This document shows positions 1 through 6,653 of a stretch of 64,000 nt of DNA, in pieces. The DNA is taken from assembly GCA_947165675.1 (NCBI GenBank), contig CAMVBJ010000013.1, positions 1-64,000 on the forward strand, written 5' to 3'. Origin of the DNA: an uncultured Prevotellaceae bacterium. Lineage in GTDB: Bacteria > Bacteroidota > Bacteroidia > Bacteroidales > Muribaculaceae. The stretch's first letter is position 1; each line of letters opens with the position of its first letter. The notes below the pieces were generated by a model. The model was given only the letters and a program-made list of their open reading frames with translations. It searched no databases and was not told the origin of the DNA. Both the position numbers and the translations under genes were made by a program.

Positions 1-378
1 GTTGACAGTAACGAAATCTCCTTCCGTCTGGCTGCACGTAACGCCTTCTCGGCAGCATTCCGCGATGCTAACCCCAAGGTTCTGGAGCCCGTCTATGACG
101 TCGAGATCCTGTTGCCCGCCGACTGCATGGGTGGTGTACAGAGTGACCTGCAGGGCCGCCGTGGTATCATGATGGATATGTCGAGCGCCAACGGTCTGGA
201 GCGCGTTAAAGCCCGCATCCCCCTGAAGGAGATGGCGAGCTACAGCACCTCCCTGAGCTCCATCTCGGGTGGCCGCGCTTCGTTCAGCATGAAGTTCTCG
301 AGCTACGAGCTCGTGCCCGCCGACGTGCAGGCTCAGCTGCTCAAGGAATACGAGGAGAGCAAGCAGGACGAGGATTAA
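1..378 (+). CDS. fusA: Elongation factor G, C-terminal part (5' end outside window)
   Basis: The open frame runs in from the window edge and ends at a TAA at 376-378, leaving about 125 residues. The translation reads as EF-G domain IV and V: it begins VDSNEISFRLAA, continues with the VYDVEILLPADCMGGVQSDL stretch and RRG, and ends near SSYELVPADVQ. EF-G is the GTPase that drives ribosomal translocation. The next gene is a histidine kinase rather than rpsJ or tuf, so this is probably the second EF-G paralogue that Bacteroidales often carry and not the str-operon copy; that is inference. A hairpin terminator follows directly. Confidence 0.9.
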   Translation, partial: VDSNEISFRLAARNAFSAAFRDANPKVLEPVYDVEILLPADCMGGVQSDLQGRRGIMMDMSSANGLERVKARIPLKEMASYSTSLSSISGGRASFSMKFSSYELVPADVQAQLLKEYEESKQDED

Positions 379-400
379 TCCCCTGTTATACACATTATAT

Positions 401-440
401 AATAATGGGCGACCCAGCCATGGGTCGTCCATTATTTATT
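401..440 (+). terminator. Terminator after the EF-G gene
   Basis: A 16-bp stem (401-416 with 421-436, one G-T wobble) closes on a GCCA loop and is followed by a T-rich tail. It lies 23 bp after the EF-G stop codon. Confidence 0.8.
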
Positions 441-510
441 ACCTTAGATGACAGGAAAACAGTGGCTTTAACATTTAGAGTTAATTTTTTCAATAAAAAG
501 CAAAAGATTA

Positions 511-542
511 TTTGGGTTTTTCACAATTAATTGTTAATTTTG
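511..542 (+). promoter_or_regulatory. rprX promoter, Bacteroidota type
   Basis: TTTG at 511-514, then 20 bp, then TAATTTTG at 535-542. This matches the TTTG / TAnnTTTG consensus with ideal spacing. The ATG at 589 leaves a leader of about 43 nt. Confidence 0.75.
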
Positions 543-588
543 CCGTTGATTGTTAAAAACAAAGTTTTGAAATAGATTTCCATTAATA

Positions 589-2094
589 ATGAAGAAATCA
601 ACTATATGGATATTGACGGTCGTCATGGCAATAGCCCTACTGGGACTACTCGCCATGCAGATTGTGTACCTGGAAAAGATGGTAGCCATGCGCAATAGTC
701 AGTTCAGTGAGATTGTAATGCGCAGCCTGTATAGTGTATCGACCATGCTGGAACAAAACGAGACAAAATACTTCCTCGACAAGGATCTGGCCGAGGCTGA
801 GCAGACCTATTCAGGCATCAGCCAGAACAGTTTCAGTTTCAGTGATCGACATGAGGCAGCCATTGACACGACCTTTTCTGGCGAAGAGCAGCCCACTTCC
901 AACGTGCGTCCCGCCAACCTGCCCACACTCAAGGACCTGAACGACACCTACCAGCACAAGCAGGAAATCCTTAAGGGGCAATACCTGTACCAGAAAAGCT
1001 TGTTAAACGAGGTGATCTTAACCATCCTAAACCACTCCAGTGATCGCCCCATCCAGGAGCGCGCCGACAGCGCGACGGTAGCCAGCTACCTGCGCTCTGA
1101 ACTGGAATACAACGGATTGACGCTGCCATTTGAATTTGCCATCGTCAACCGCACAACAGGCGTCGTCTATAAGACCAATGGCTACTCGCCGATGTCTCAA
1201 CAGGATGTATATAGCCAAGCGCTGTTTCCCAACGACCCGAAGAGCAAGCAGTACACGCTTAACATCACCTTCCCCAACAAGAGCGACTACATCTTCTCCT
1301 CGGTGAAGTTTCTGGTACCCTCACTGGCATTCACCTTCCTGCTATTAGGCGTATTCCTGTACACCATCTCGATAGCCTTCAAGCAGAAGAAGTTGAGCGA
1401 AATCAAGAATGACTTCATCAACAACATGACGCATGAGTTCAAGACGCCCATCTCATCGATCTCGATTGCCGCTCAGATGCTCAACGACGATAGTGTCCGC
1501 AAGAGCCCCGAGATGCTCAAGCATGTGTCATCGGTCATCAATGACGAGACCAAGCGATTGCGGTTCCAGGTCGAGAAAGTACTGCAACTGTCACTGTTCG
1601 ACCGCAAGAATGCCACCATGCGACTTGAGGAAGAAGATGCCAATGCCAACATCTACAGCGTCATCAACACCTTCAAACTCAAGGTAGAGAAATATGGAGG
1701 CCATATAGATGCCGACCTTGAAGCCGAGGATCCCATCATCAAGGTGGACAAGATGCACTTCACCAACGTCATCTTCAACCTGCTGGACAACGCCGTGAAG
1801 TACCGCCGCGAAGACGTGCCCCCCGTGCTTAAAGTCTCAACCGTCAACCCCGATGAAGACCATATCCAGATTACGGTACAGGACAACGGCATCGGCATGA
1901 AACGTGAAGACCTGAAGAAAATCTTCGAGAAATTCTATCGTGTGTCCACCGGCAACCTGCATGACGTAAAGGGCTTCGGCCTGGGCTTGGCCTACGTTTC
2001 CAAGATGATTGAACTCTTCGGCGGCTCGATACATGCCGAGAGTGAACTCAATAAAGGATCGAAATTTATAATCACATTACCACTATACAAATAA
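589..2094 (+). CDS. rprX: Sensor histidine kinase, RprX-like
   Basis: Inner-membrane histidine kinase of 501 aa. A membrane segment at about 7-27 and a second at about 243-263 enclose a periplasmic sensor region of some 215 residues. The HisKA box is NNMTHEFKTP with the phospho-acceptor His282. The HATPase part shows the N box (FNLLDNAVKYR), DNGIGM, and a GFGLGLAYV G box near the end. The response regulator starts 12 bp after its stop, so the two form an operon. The regulator partner matches Bacteroides RprY, which is why I name this RprX. The inducing signal cannot be read from the sequence. Confidence 0.88.
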   Translation: MKKSTIWILTVVMAIALLGLLAMQIVYLEKMVAMRNSQFSEIVMRSLYSVSTMLEQNETKYFLDKDLAEAEQTYSGISQNSFSFSDRHEAAIDTTFSGEEQPTSNVRPANLPTLKDLNDTYQHKQEILKGQYLYQKSLLNEVILTILNHSSDRPIQERADSATVASYLRSELEYNGLTLPFEFAIVNRTTGVVYKTNGYSPMSQQDVYSQALFPNDPKSKQYTLNITFPNKSDYIFSSVKFLVPSLAFTFLLLGVFLYTISIAFKQKKLSEIKNDFINNMTHEFKTPISSISIAAQMLNDDSVRKSPEMLKHVSSVINDETKRLRFQVEKVLQLSLFDRKNATMRLEEEDANANIYSVINTFKLKVEKYGGHIDADLEAEDPIIKVDKMHFTNVIFNLLDNAVKYRREDVPPVLKVSTVNPDEDHIQITVQDNGIGMKREDLKKIFEKFYRVSTGNLHDVKGFGLGLAYVSKMIELFGGSIHAESELNKGSKFIITLPLYK

Positions 2095-2106
2095 AAAAAG
2101 ACAATT

Positions 2107-2811
2107 ATGGAAGACAAACTGAGAATTCTATTATGTGAAGATGACGAGAACTTGGGCACTCTCACCCGCGAGTACCTAGAGGACAAGGGCTACAAAGCCG
2201 AACTGTTTGCCGATGGCGAGGCTGGCTATAAGGCCTTCCTCAAGGGCAAGTATGACATCTGCCTGCTCGACGTGATGATGCCCAAGAAGGACGGTTATCA
2301 GCTCGCACAGGAAATCCGCGCCGTCAACAGCGACGTGCCCATCATTTTCCTGACCGCCAAGGCCTTGAAGGAGGACATCCTCGAAGGTTTCAAGATTGGT
2401 GCTGACGACTACATCACCAAGCCCTTCTCGATGGAAGAGCTCGTGCTGCGCATCGAGGCCATCTTGCGCCGTGTTAAGGGCAAAAAGGGTAAGGAAGTCA
2501 CGGTTTACAAGATCGGCAAATTCACCTTCGACACCCAGCGCCAAGTCCTCTTCACGGACGACCGCAGCGACAACCTCACCACCAAGGAGAGCGAATTGCT
2601 GAGCTTGCTGTGCGCCCACATGAATGAAATTCTTGAGCGCAACTTCGCACTCAAGACCATCTGGATCGACGACAACTATTTCAACGCACGCTCAATGGAT
2701 GTCTATATCACCAAGCTGCGCAAGAAACTTAAGGACGATCCCAGCATCGAGATCATCAACATTCACGGCAAGGGGTACAAACTCATTGCCCCCGAAGTTG
2801 AAGCCAAGTAA
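2107..2811 (+). CDS. rprY: Response regulator, RprY-like (OmpR family)
   Basis: DNA-binding partner of the kinase just upstream. The receiver domain (about 5-120) has the acidic pair in CEDDEN, the phospho-acceptor Asp55 in CLLDVMMP, and KPF in DDYITKPFSMEEL. The winged-helix OmpR/PhoB output domain (about 135-230) includes NLTTKESELLSLL and GKGYKL. Length (234 aa) is normal for the family. In Bacteroides fragilis the RprXY pair has been linked to tetracycline and redox-related regulation; the targets here are unknown. Confidence 0.9.
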   Translation: MEDKLRILLCEDDENLGTLTREYLEDKGYKAELFADGEAGYKAFLKGKYDICLLDVMMPKKDGYQLAQEIRAVNSDVPIIFLTAKALKEDILEGFKIGADDYITKPFSMEELVLRIEAILRRVKGKKGKEVTVYKIGKFTFDTQRQVLFTDDRSDNLTTKESELLSLLCAHMNEILERNFALKTIWIDDNYFNARSMDVYITKLRKKLKDDPSIEIINIHGKGYKLIAPEVEAK

Positions 2812-2837
2812 AATCGACTTGGAACAACCCAGACTAA

Positions 2838-2880
2838 ATACGTCTCCGCCACAACAGTTTACCGAGTGACGGGGACGTAT
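2838..2880 (+). terminator. Hairpin after rprXY
   Basis: Arms 2838-2852 and 2866-2880 pair over 15 positions (13 Watson-Crick, one wobble, one mismatch) around a 13-nt loop. There is no strong T run after it, so it is a possible rather than a typical intrinsic terminator. Confidence 0.5.
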
Positions 2881-2971
2881 GTCTATTATCTCAGTTGCTA
2901 TCGTTGATTAGTTTTGATCAATTCATTTTGCGTTAAATATGCGTTAATTTTGCCACTACACCTGTTGAGCG

Positions 2972-3003
2972 CTTGCAACATTGCAGGCGATTGAGTACCT
3001 TTG
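2972..3003 (+). promoter_or_regulatory. Promoter of the acyltransferase gene
   Basis: CTTG at 2972-2975, a 20-bp spacer, then TACCTTTG at 2996-3003. The start codon is at 3034. A second -7-like box, TAATTTTG at 2945-2952, lies upstream without a well-placed -33 element. Confidence 0.65.
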
Positions 3004-3033
3004 TCAACAGAAATTAACGTGGTTTGATAGAAA

Positions 3034-3774
3034 ATGATTTACCTGTATCGCATTTATCAGTGGTGCATCGTTTCACCCATCATGCTCGTCCTCAGCATTA
3101 TCACTGCTATCGTCACAATAATTGGCAGCTTGTTCAATCAAGACTACTGGGGTTATTTCCCTGCCAAGTGGTGGGCACGGTTGTGGTGCTGGCTGCATCT
3201 GGTGCGGGTGAGAGTTGTGGGACGCGAGCTGGTTGATCATGAAACGAGCTACGTGTTTGTTGCCAATCACCAGGGAGCCTACGATATCTTCTCGATCTAC
3301 GGTTTCTTGGGCCACAACTTCAAGTGGATGATGCGCAAGGGTTTAGCCAATATCCCTCTCATCGGCAGTGCCTGCCGCATGGCTGGTCACATCATGGTGG
3401 ACACCCACACTGCACAGGGCCTGCGTGACACCATGGCAGCAGCCAAGAAGAAACTGCATGGTGGCATGTCGATTGTTGTATTTCCAGAGGGCCGTCGCAC
3501 CAGTACTGGCAAGATGGGTCCCTTTAAGAACGGAGCCTTCAAGCTCGCCTTGGAGTTCGGTCTGCCTGTGGTGCCCATCACCATCGACGGCAGTTACCGT
3601 GTTATGCCCCGCAGCACATTTAACGTCACACCCGGCACCATCACCCTCACTTTCCATGAGCCCATACAGCACGCTGGGGGCAACGACATTGCCCAAGTGA
3701 GCCACGAGTGCCGCACGATCATCCAGCGCGACCTTCCCGCCGACATGCGCGACCAGTCATCCGCAGTCCAATAG
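3034..3774 (+). CDS. plsC: 1-acyl-sn-glycerol-3-phosphate acyltransferase (PlsC family)
   Basis: Transfers an acyl chain to lysophosphatidic acid to make phosphatidic acid in membrane lipid synthesis. The N-terminus has a hydrophobic membrane segment. The catalytic NHxxxxD motif is seen as NHQGAYD (His79, Asp84), and the glycerophosphate-binding motif as FPEGRRT around residue 150. Length (246 aa) fits the family. It stands alone between the rprXY operon and a convergent minus-strand gene. PlsC-fold enzymes also acylate other lysolipids, so the exact acceptor is inferred. Confidence 0.85.
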   Translation: MIYLYRIYQWCIVSPIMLVLSIITAIVTIIGSLFNQDYWGYFPAKWWARLWCWLHLVRVRVVGRELVDHETSYVFVANHQGAYDIFSIYGFLGHNFKWMMRKGLANIPLIGSACRMAGHIMVDTHTAQGLRDTMAAAKKKLHGGMSIVVFPEGRRTSTGKMGPFKNGAFKLALEFGLPVVPITIDGSYRVMPRSTFNVTPGTITLTFHEPIQHAGGNDIAQVSHECRTIIQRDLPADMRDQSSAVQ

Positions 3775-3793
3775 TCGCCTACTCGTCCCTCAT

Positions 3794-3846
3794 GAGGCTG
3801 TTTCACAATTCATTCGCTTGTTTCTAATCGGCCTTACGGCCGATAC
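3794..3846. repeat. Left-end fragment of a MITE-like repeat
   Basis: GAGGCTGTTTCACAA starts at 3794, and the hairpin ATCGGCC-TTAC-GGCCGAT is at 3827-3844. The same two modules, with almost the same spacing, form the left end of the element at 58996-59221. No matching right end is seen here, so this is probably a solo end or a decayed copy. Confidence 0.5.
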
Positions 3847-3890
3847 ATTAAGCCCCAACGACCCGAGAAAACTATTCCGCTGACCACACT

Positions 3891-4616
3891 TTACTCAATC
3901 ACAAAACTGTGAGGATAATAGTCGCTGTAGAAACGCCCGTCGGTAGCCGTGAACTTCAACACACAATAGTTGGGGTCAGTAACACCACCGGGGTAGTATT
4001 CGGTGTCACCTTCCCGCCAAATCATCTCTTTGCTGGCCACATCGGTCAACACCTCCATCGTGCCACGCAACATCATACCCTTGAACCCCGCCTCGTCGCA
4101 CCAGTAAATAGACGCCTTGGGATTAGTCTTGTAATGAGCGACACGCAATGAGAAGGTGTTGGTCGTGAAATAGAACACCTTAATTCCCTCGCGAACACGC
4201 GGCGACAGCATGGCCTTAGTGCAAGGGAAACCTTCTTCATCTACCGATGAGATATAGGAAATGGGCAGCGTGTCGGCCATCTTGGCAATCAGGTCTTTAA
4301 CGCCAGCCAAGGCAGGATTCTCGGGCGCCTCCTCATTGATTGACAACTCTTTGCGCCAACGCTTCAAGTGAGGGAAGTACATTTTCATTTGACCGATGTA
4401 TTCCTCCCTGGTGATGGGTTGAGGCAGGCCCTTGTTGACCTCGTCGACAAACTGGGCGCAATGCTCAATCATCTCGTCCATCGTGCAGTTCTGTAGGAAC
4501 TTGCCGTCCTTGTAGCAATAGATGCAATAATCCTCGTTTTTACTGCGGTCGGCATTAGTACCGAGGAGTTCCTCGGTGAGTGGCATTCCGCAGCTCTGAC
4601 AAAATTTCTGTTCCAT
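3891..4616 (-). CDS. Zinc ribbon-pyridoxamine 5'-phosphate oxidase-fold fusion
   Basis: A 241-aa protein with two parts. The N-terminal zinc ribbon (zf-ribbon_2 type) has Cys6 and Cys9 in FCQSCGMP and Cys31 and Cys34 in YCIYCYKDG. The C-terminal half from about residue 95 reads as a PNPOx/general-stress FMN-binding split barrel (PISYISSVDEEGFP, AHYKTNPKASIYW). It probably binds a flavin or other cofactor. I start at the ATG at 4616; an in-frame TTG 7 codons upstream exists but is less likely. Function beyond fold is unknown. Confidence 0.75.
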   Translation of the reverse strand: MEQKFCQSCGMPLTEELLGTNADRSKNEDYCIYCYKDGKFLQNCTMDEMIEHCAQFVDEVNKGLPQPITREEYIGQMKMYFPHLKRWRKELSINEEAPENPALAGVKDLIAKMADTLPISYISSVDEEGFPCTKAMLSPRVREGIKVFYFTTNTFSLRVAHYKTNPKASIYWCDEAGFKGMMLRGTMEVLTDVASKEMIWREGDTEYYPGGVTDPNYCVLKFTATDGRFYSDYYPHSFVIE

Positions 4617-4685
4617 ATTCTTTTTTAGTTTATTCAAGCAAAATTACAGATAGTCGCTTATTTGTGCAAATAACTGGAGCAATTG

Positions 4686-5303
4686 CTATAATGTTTTTAT
4701 GACCTCTTGTAGTTCTTCTAAAAAACGTGCGGCATGACTGCCGTCCATCTGTGCATGATGGAACTGGAACGAGATGGGAAGGGTCACTTTTCGCCACTTC
4801 TTGCGATAACGGCCCCACATCACCATCGGATTGCAGAACTGGTCGGAGTACTGATTGACGATGCTGTCGAGCTCTGTGCCAGTCACCGCCGATGTGCCGA
4901 CAATCACTGCTTCATCGTCCAGAATGTCTCGACAGGTTTGGCTGATGGTCTTTGTCAGATGCAGGTAACTGGCATTAAACTGCTCCAGATCGTTGGTAAC
5001 GGCAATATCGCAAAAGCTTAGTCCGCCCATAACATTGTCAACTATTACGTTAATGGCCATTTGATCGTATTTGTATAGTTTCCCGTTCTGGGGCAACAAG
5101 TAAAACTCTTCAATCCGTGACGCTGCACAGCCAATGCACCAGCACAGGAGCATGTTGAACTTGAGCCTGCGTCGCCGACTTACCTTATACAGCCGAGTCA
5201 CGTCGAGGGTCTTGGTGAGCGTCACCATCGGCATAGGCGATTTCATCCACAACTCGAATGCCACCGCACGATTGGTCTCCTCTGGGTTGATTTCCTGTTT
5301 CAT
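4686..5303 (-). CDS. CAT-like acyltransferase (chloramphenicol acetyltransferase fold)
   Basis: 205 aa. The catalytic motif HHxxxDG of the CAT family is present near the C-terminus as HHAQMDG, with ISFQF before it. The N-terminal part (AFELWMKSPMPMVTLTKTLDVT) resembles CAT strands. Its ATG overlaps the TGA of the gene upstream (ATGA), so translation is probably coupled. Many chromosomal CAT-like proteins do not confer resistance and their acyl acceptor is unknown. I therefore call the fold and not a resistance gene. Confidence 0.75.
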   Translation of the reverse strand: MKQEINPEETNRAVAFELWMKSPMPMVTLTKTLDVTRLYKVSRRRRLKFNMLLCWCIGCAASRIEEFYLLPQNGKLYKYDQMAINVIVDNVMGGLSFCDIAVTNDLEQFNASYLHLTKTISQTCRDILDDEAVIVGTSAVTGTELDSIVNQYSDQFCNPMVMWGRYRKKWRKVTLPISFQFHHAQMDGSHAARFLEELQEVIKTL

Positions 5304-5623
5304 CTATTGCGGCGATGAGGTGGAAATTCCTTGACTGTATTATAGGCGATCACCTTGCCGTCGTTGTCAAAGGTAACGACAAACAGCATCTCCTCGGCGT
5401 CAATGACCTCGCCTACCACCTTGCGGTAGCCCCACTGTTCTCCTGTTTCGTCAGCGTTCTTGAACAGGGGCTTTCCCAACAAATGCTGGATGTCGCTCTT
5501 GGTCATCCCCAGTTCCACTTTGTTGATCTTGGTGGTGTCGCGGGTGGCGAAGCAACTGTCAAATGCCAGGTTCATCACCAGAACAATCATCACCACGATA
5601 ACGATTTCTTTCATTTTCATCAT
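5300..5623 (-). CDS. Small exported protein with a BamE/SmpA-like domain
   Basis: 107 aa from the ATG at 5623, which lies 5 nt after the upstream gene's stop with AAAAG between. A hydrophobic N-terminus ends in AFDSC, possibly a lipobox. The mature part has VELGMTKSDIQHLLGKP, the signature of BamE/SmpA/OmlA-like folds, then GEQWGYRKV and a terminal beta strand. BamE proper belongs to the outer-membrane assembly complex, but this fold also occurs in many small lipoproteins. It is the middle gene of a three-gene run with coupled starts. The longer frame reaching 5716 overlaps the upstream gene and is unlikely. Confidence 0.65.
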   Translation of the reverse strand: MMKMKEIVIVVMIVLVMNLAFDSCFATRDTTKINKVELGMTKSDIQHLLGKPLFKNADETGEQWGYRKVVGEVIDAEEMLFVVTFDNDGKVIAYNTVKEFPPHRRNR

Positions 5624-5628
5624 CTTTT

Positions 5629-5967
5629 TCAATTTTGATTCAGCTTGTCGTGGATTATCCCTAAGACTGCGATGAGAGCATCGACAATGTCCTCGTCCGA
5701 TTGGACGCTCTCGCACAGCTCAAGCAACGCCACTTTTTGGGCAAACCATTCGGCACGACGATCGGCTTTGATATAATAATGATGCGTGTAGGCAACCATA
5801 TCCATAAACAGGATAGCATCTTTCTGATACTTATTGCCCGACAGATATTCGTTATTGGACTGGTAAGCAGAGTCATCGAGAATCTTGAACTTGCTCACGT
5901 CCTGAGCCATTGACCACAGCCAACTGGTCACAAGGATAAGGAATAGATAAAAAGAATGCTTCTTCAT
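5629..5967 (-). CDS. Hypothetical secreted protein
   Basis: 112 aa, not recognised. A signal peptide is evident (MKKHSFYLFLILVTSWLWSMA, then QD). The mature part is helical looking, with FMDMVAYTHHYYIKADRRAEWFAQKV and a C-terminal VDALIAVLGIIHDKLNQN. First gene of a minus-strand run with the BamE-like protein and the CAT-like enzyme. Confidence 0.6.
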   Translation of the reverse strand: MKKHSFYLFLILVTSWLWSMAQDVSKFKILDDSAYQSNNEYLSGNKYQKDAILFMDMVAYTHHYYIKADRRAEWFAQKVALLELCESVQSDEDIVDALIAVLGIIHDKLNQN

Positions 5968-5994
5968 TATACCTGACGTCTTGTTTATTACTGA

Positions 5995-6624
5995 TTATAC
6001 CAATTGCCCTGGCAGGCGAAGTTTTACTTTCTCGGGAAAGGTTGCTTCATAGGCCTCAAAGGCTTCGGCGTTCTCATCGGCGACAAAGTAGCCCCTGGGA
6101 GGGCAATAAGTGGCCTCGATGATGCCGTTGTTTTTCAGCCAGCCAGGGATGAGTTCCTGGGCGAGGAAATAAGGCACCTCGGCATCGCGTGGCTCGGCAT
6201 GGTAATGGATGCCCTTCTTGCTGGCCAAGTCGAAGCCCGCATGGCGATAGAAGCCGATGTTACCCTCCATACACAGGAAGCCGATGCCCATTGCACGGGC
6301 TTTCTCCAGAGCATAGTTCAACAGCTTGAGGCCGTAACCCTTGCGCTTATAGTCTGGATGGATGCTGATAGGGCCAAAGGTCCAGGACGAACGGCGGGTA
6401 CCATCGTCGAGGACAAGTTCGGCCTTGGAAAACATGATATGGCCCATGATGCGGTCATCCTCTTCCATTACCAGGTCGAGTTCGTGGACGAAATTGGGAT
6501 TGCTGCGGTACTGGTTGAGGACATAATGTTCGGTGCAGCCGGGACGATAAACGTTCCAGAAAGCCTCACGGGTAAGGTTCTCCACCTCACGGTAATCACC
6601 AGGTTGTTCTAATCGAATTGTCAT
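5995..6624 (-). CDS. GNAT family N-acetyltransferase
   Basis: 209 aa. The acetyl-CoA-binding motif A is clear: GPISIHPDYKRKGYGLKLLNYALEKARAMG (R/Q-x-x-G-x-G/A as KRKGYG), followed by FYRHAGFDLA. The overall layout is like YhbS-type GNATs, with an extra C-terminal segment of about 60 residues. The substrate is not predictable. It lies between the small exported genes and the outer-membrane barrel gene, all on the minus strand. Confidence 0.8.
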   Translation of the reverse strand: MTIRLEQPGDYREVENLTREAFWNVYRPGCTEHYVLNQYRSNPNFVHELDLVMEEDDRIMGHIMFSKAELVLDDGTRRSSWTFGPISIHPDYKRKGYGLKLLNYALEKARAMGIGFLCMEGNIGFYRHAGFDLASKKGIHYHAEPRDAEVPYFLAQELIPGWLKNNGIIEATYCPPRGYFVADENAEAFEAYEATFPEKVKLRLPGQLV

Positions 6625-6653
6625 GAAAATTCCTAATCAATAATCTCAAATTA

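Noticed and set aside
3776..3890. tRNA gene in the gap after plsC
   Set aside because: The only structure is the ATCGGCC hairpin of the MITE-like fragment; no cloverleaf or TTC loop.
4686..5303. Chloramphenicol resistance
   Set aside because: Only the fold and HHxxxDG motif are seen. The gene is short, chromosomal and in an operon with exported proteins, so resistance is not supported.
5624..5716. Longer N-terminus for the BamE-like protein
   Set aside because: It would overlap the upstream gene by about 90 bp and lacks a signal sequence; the ATG at 5623 begins a normal one.
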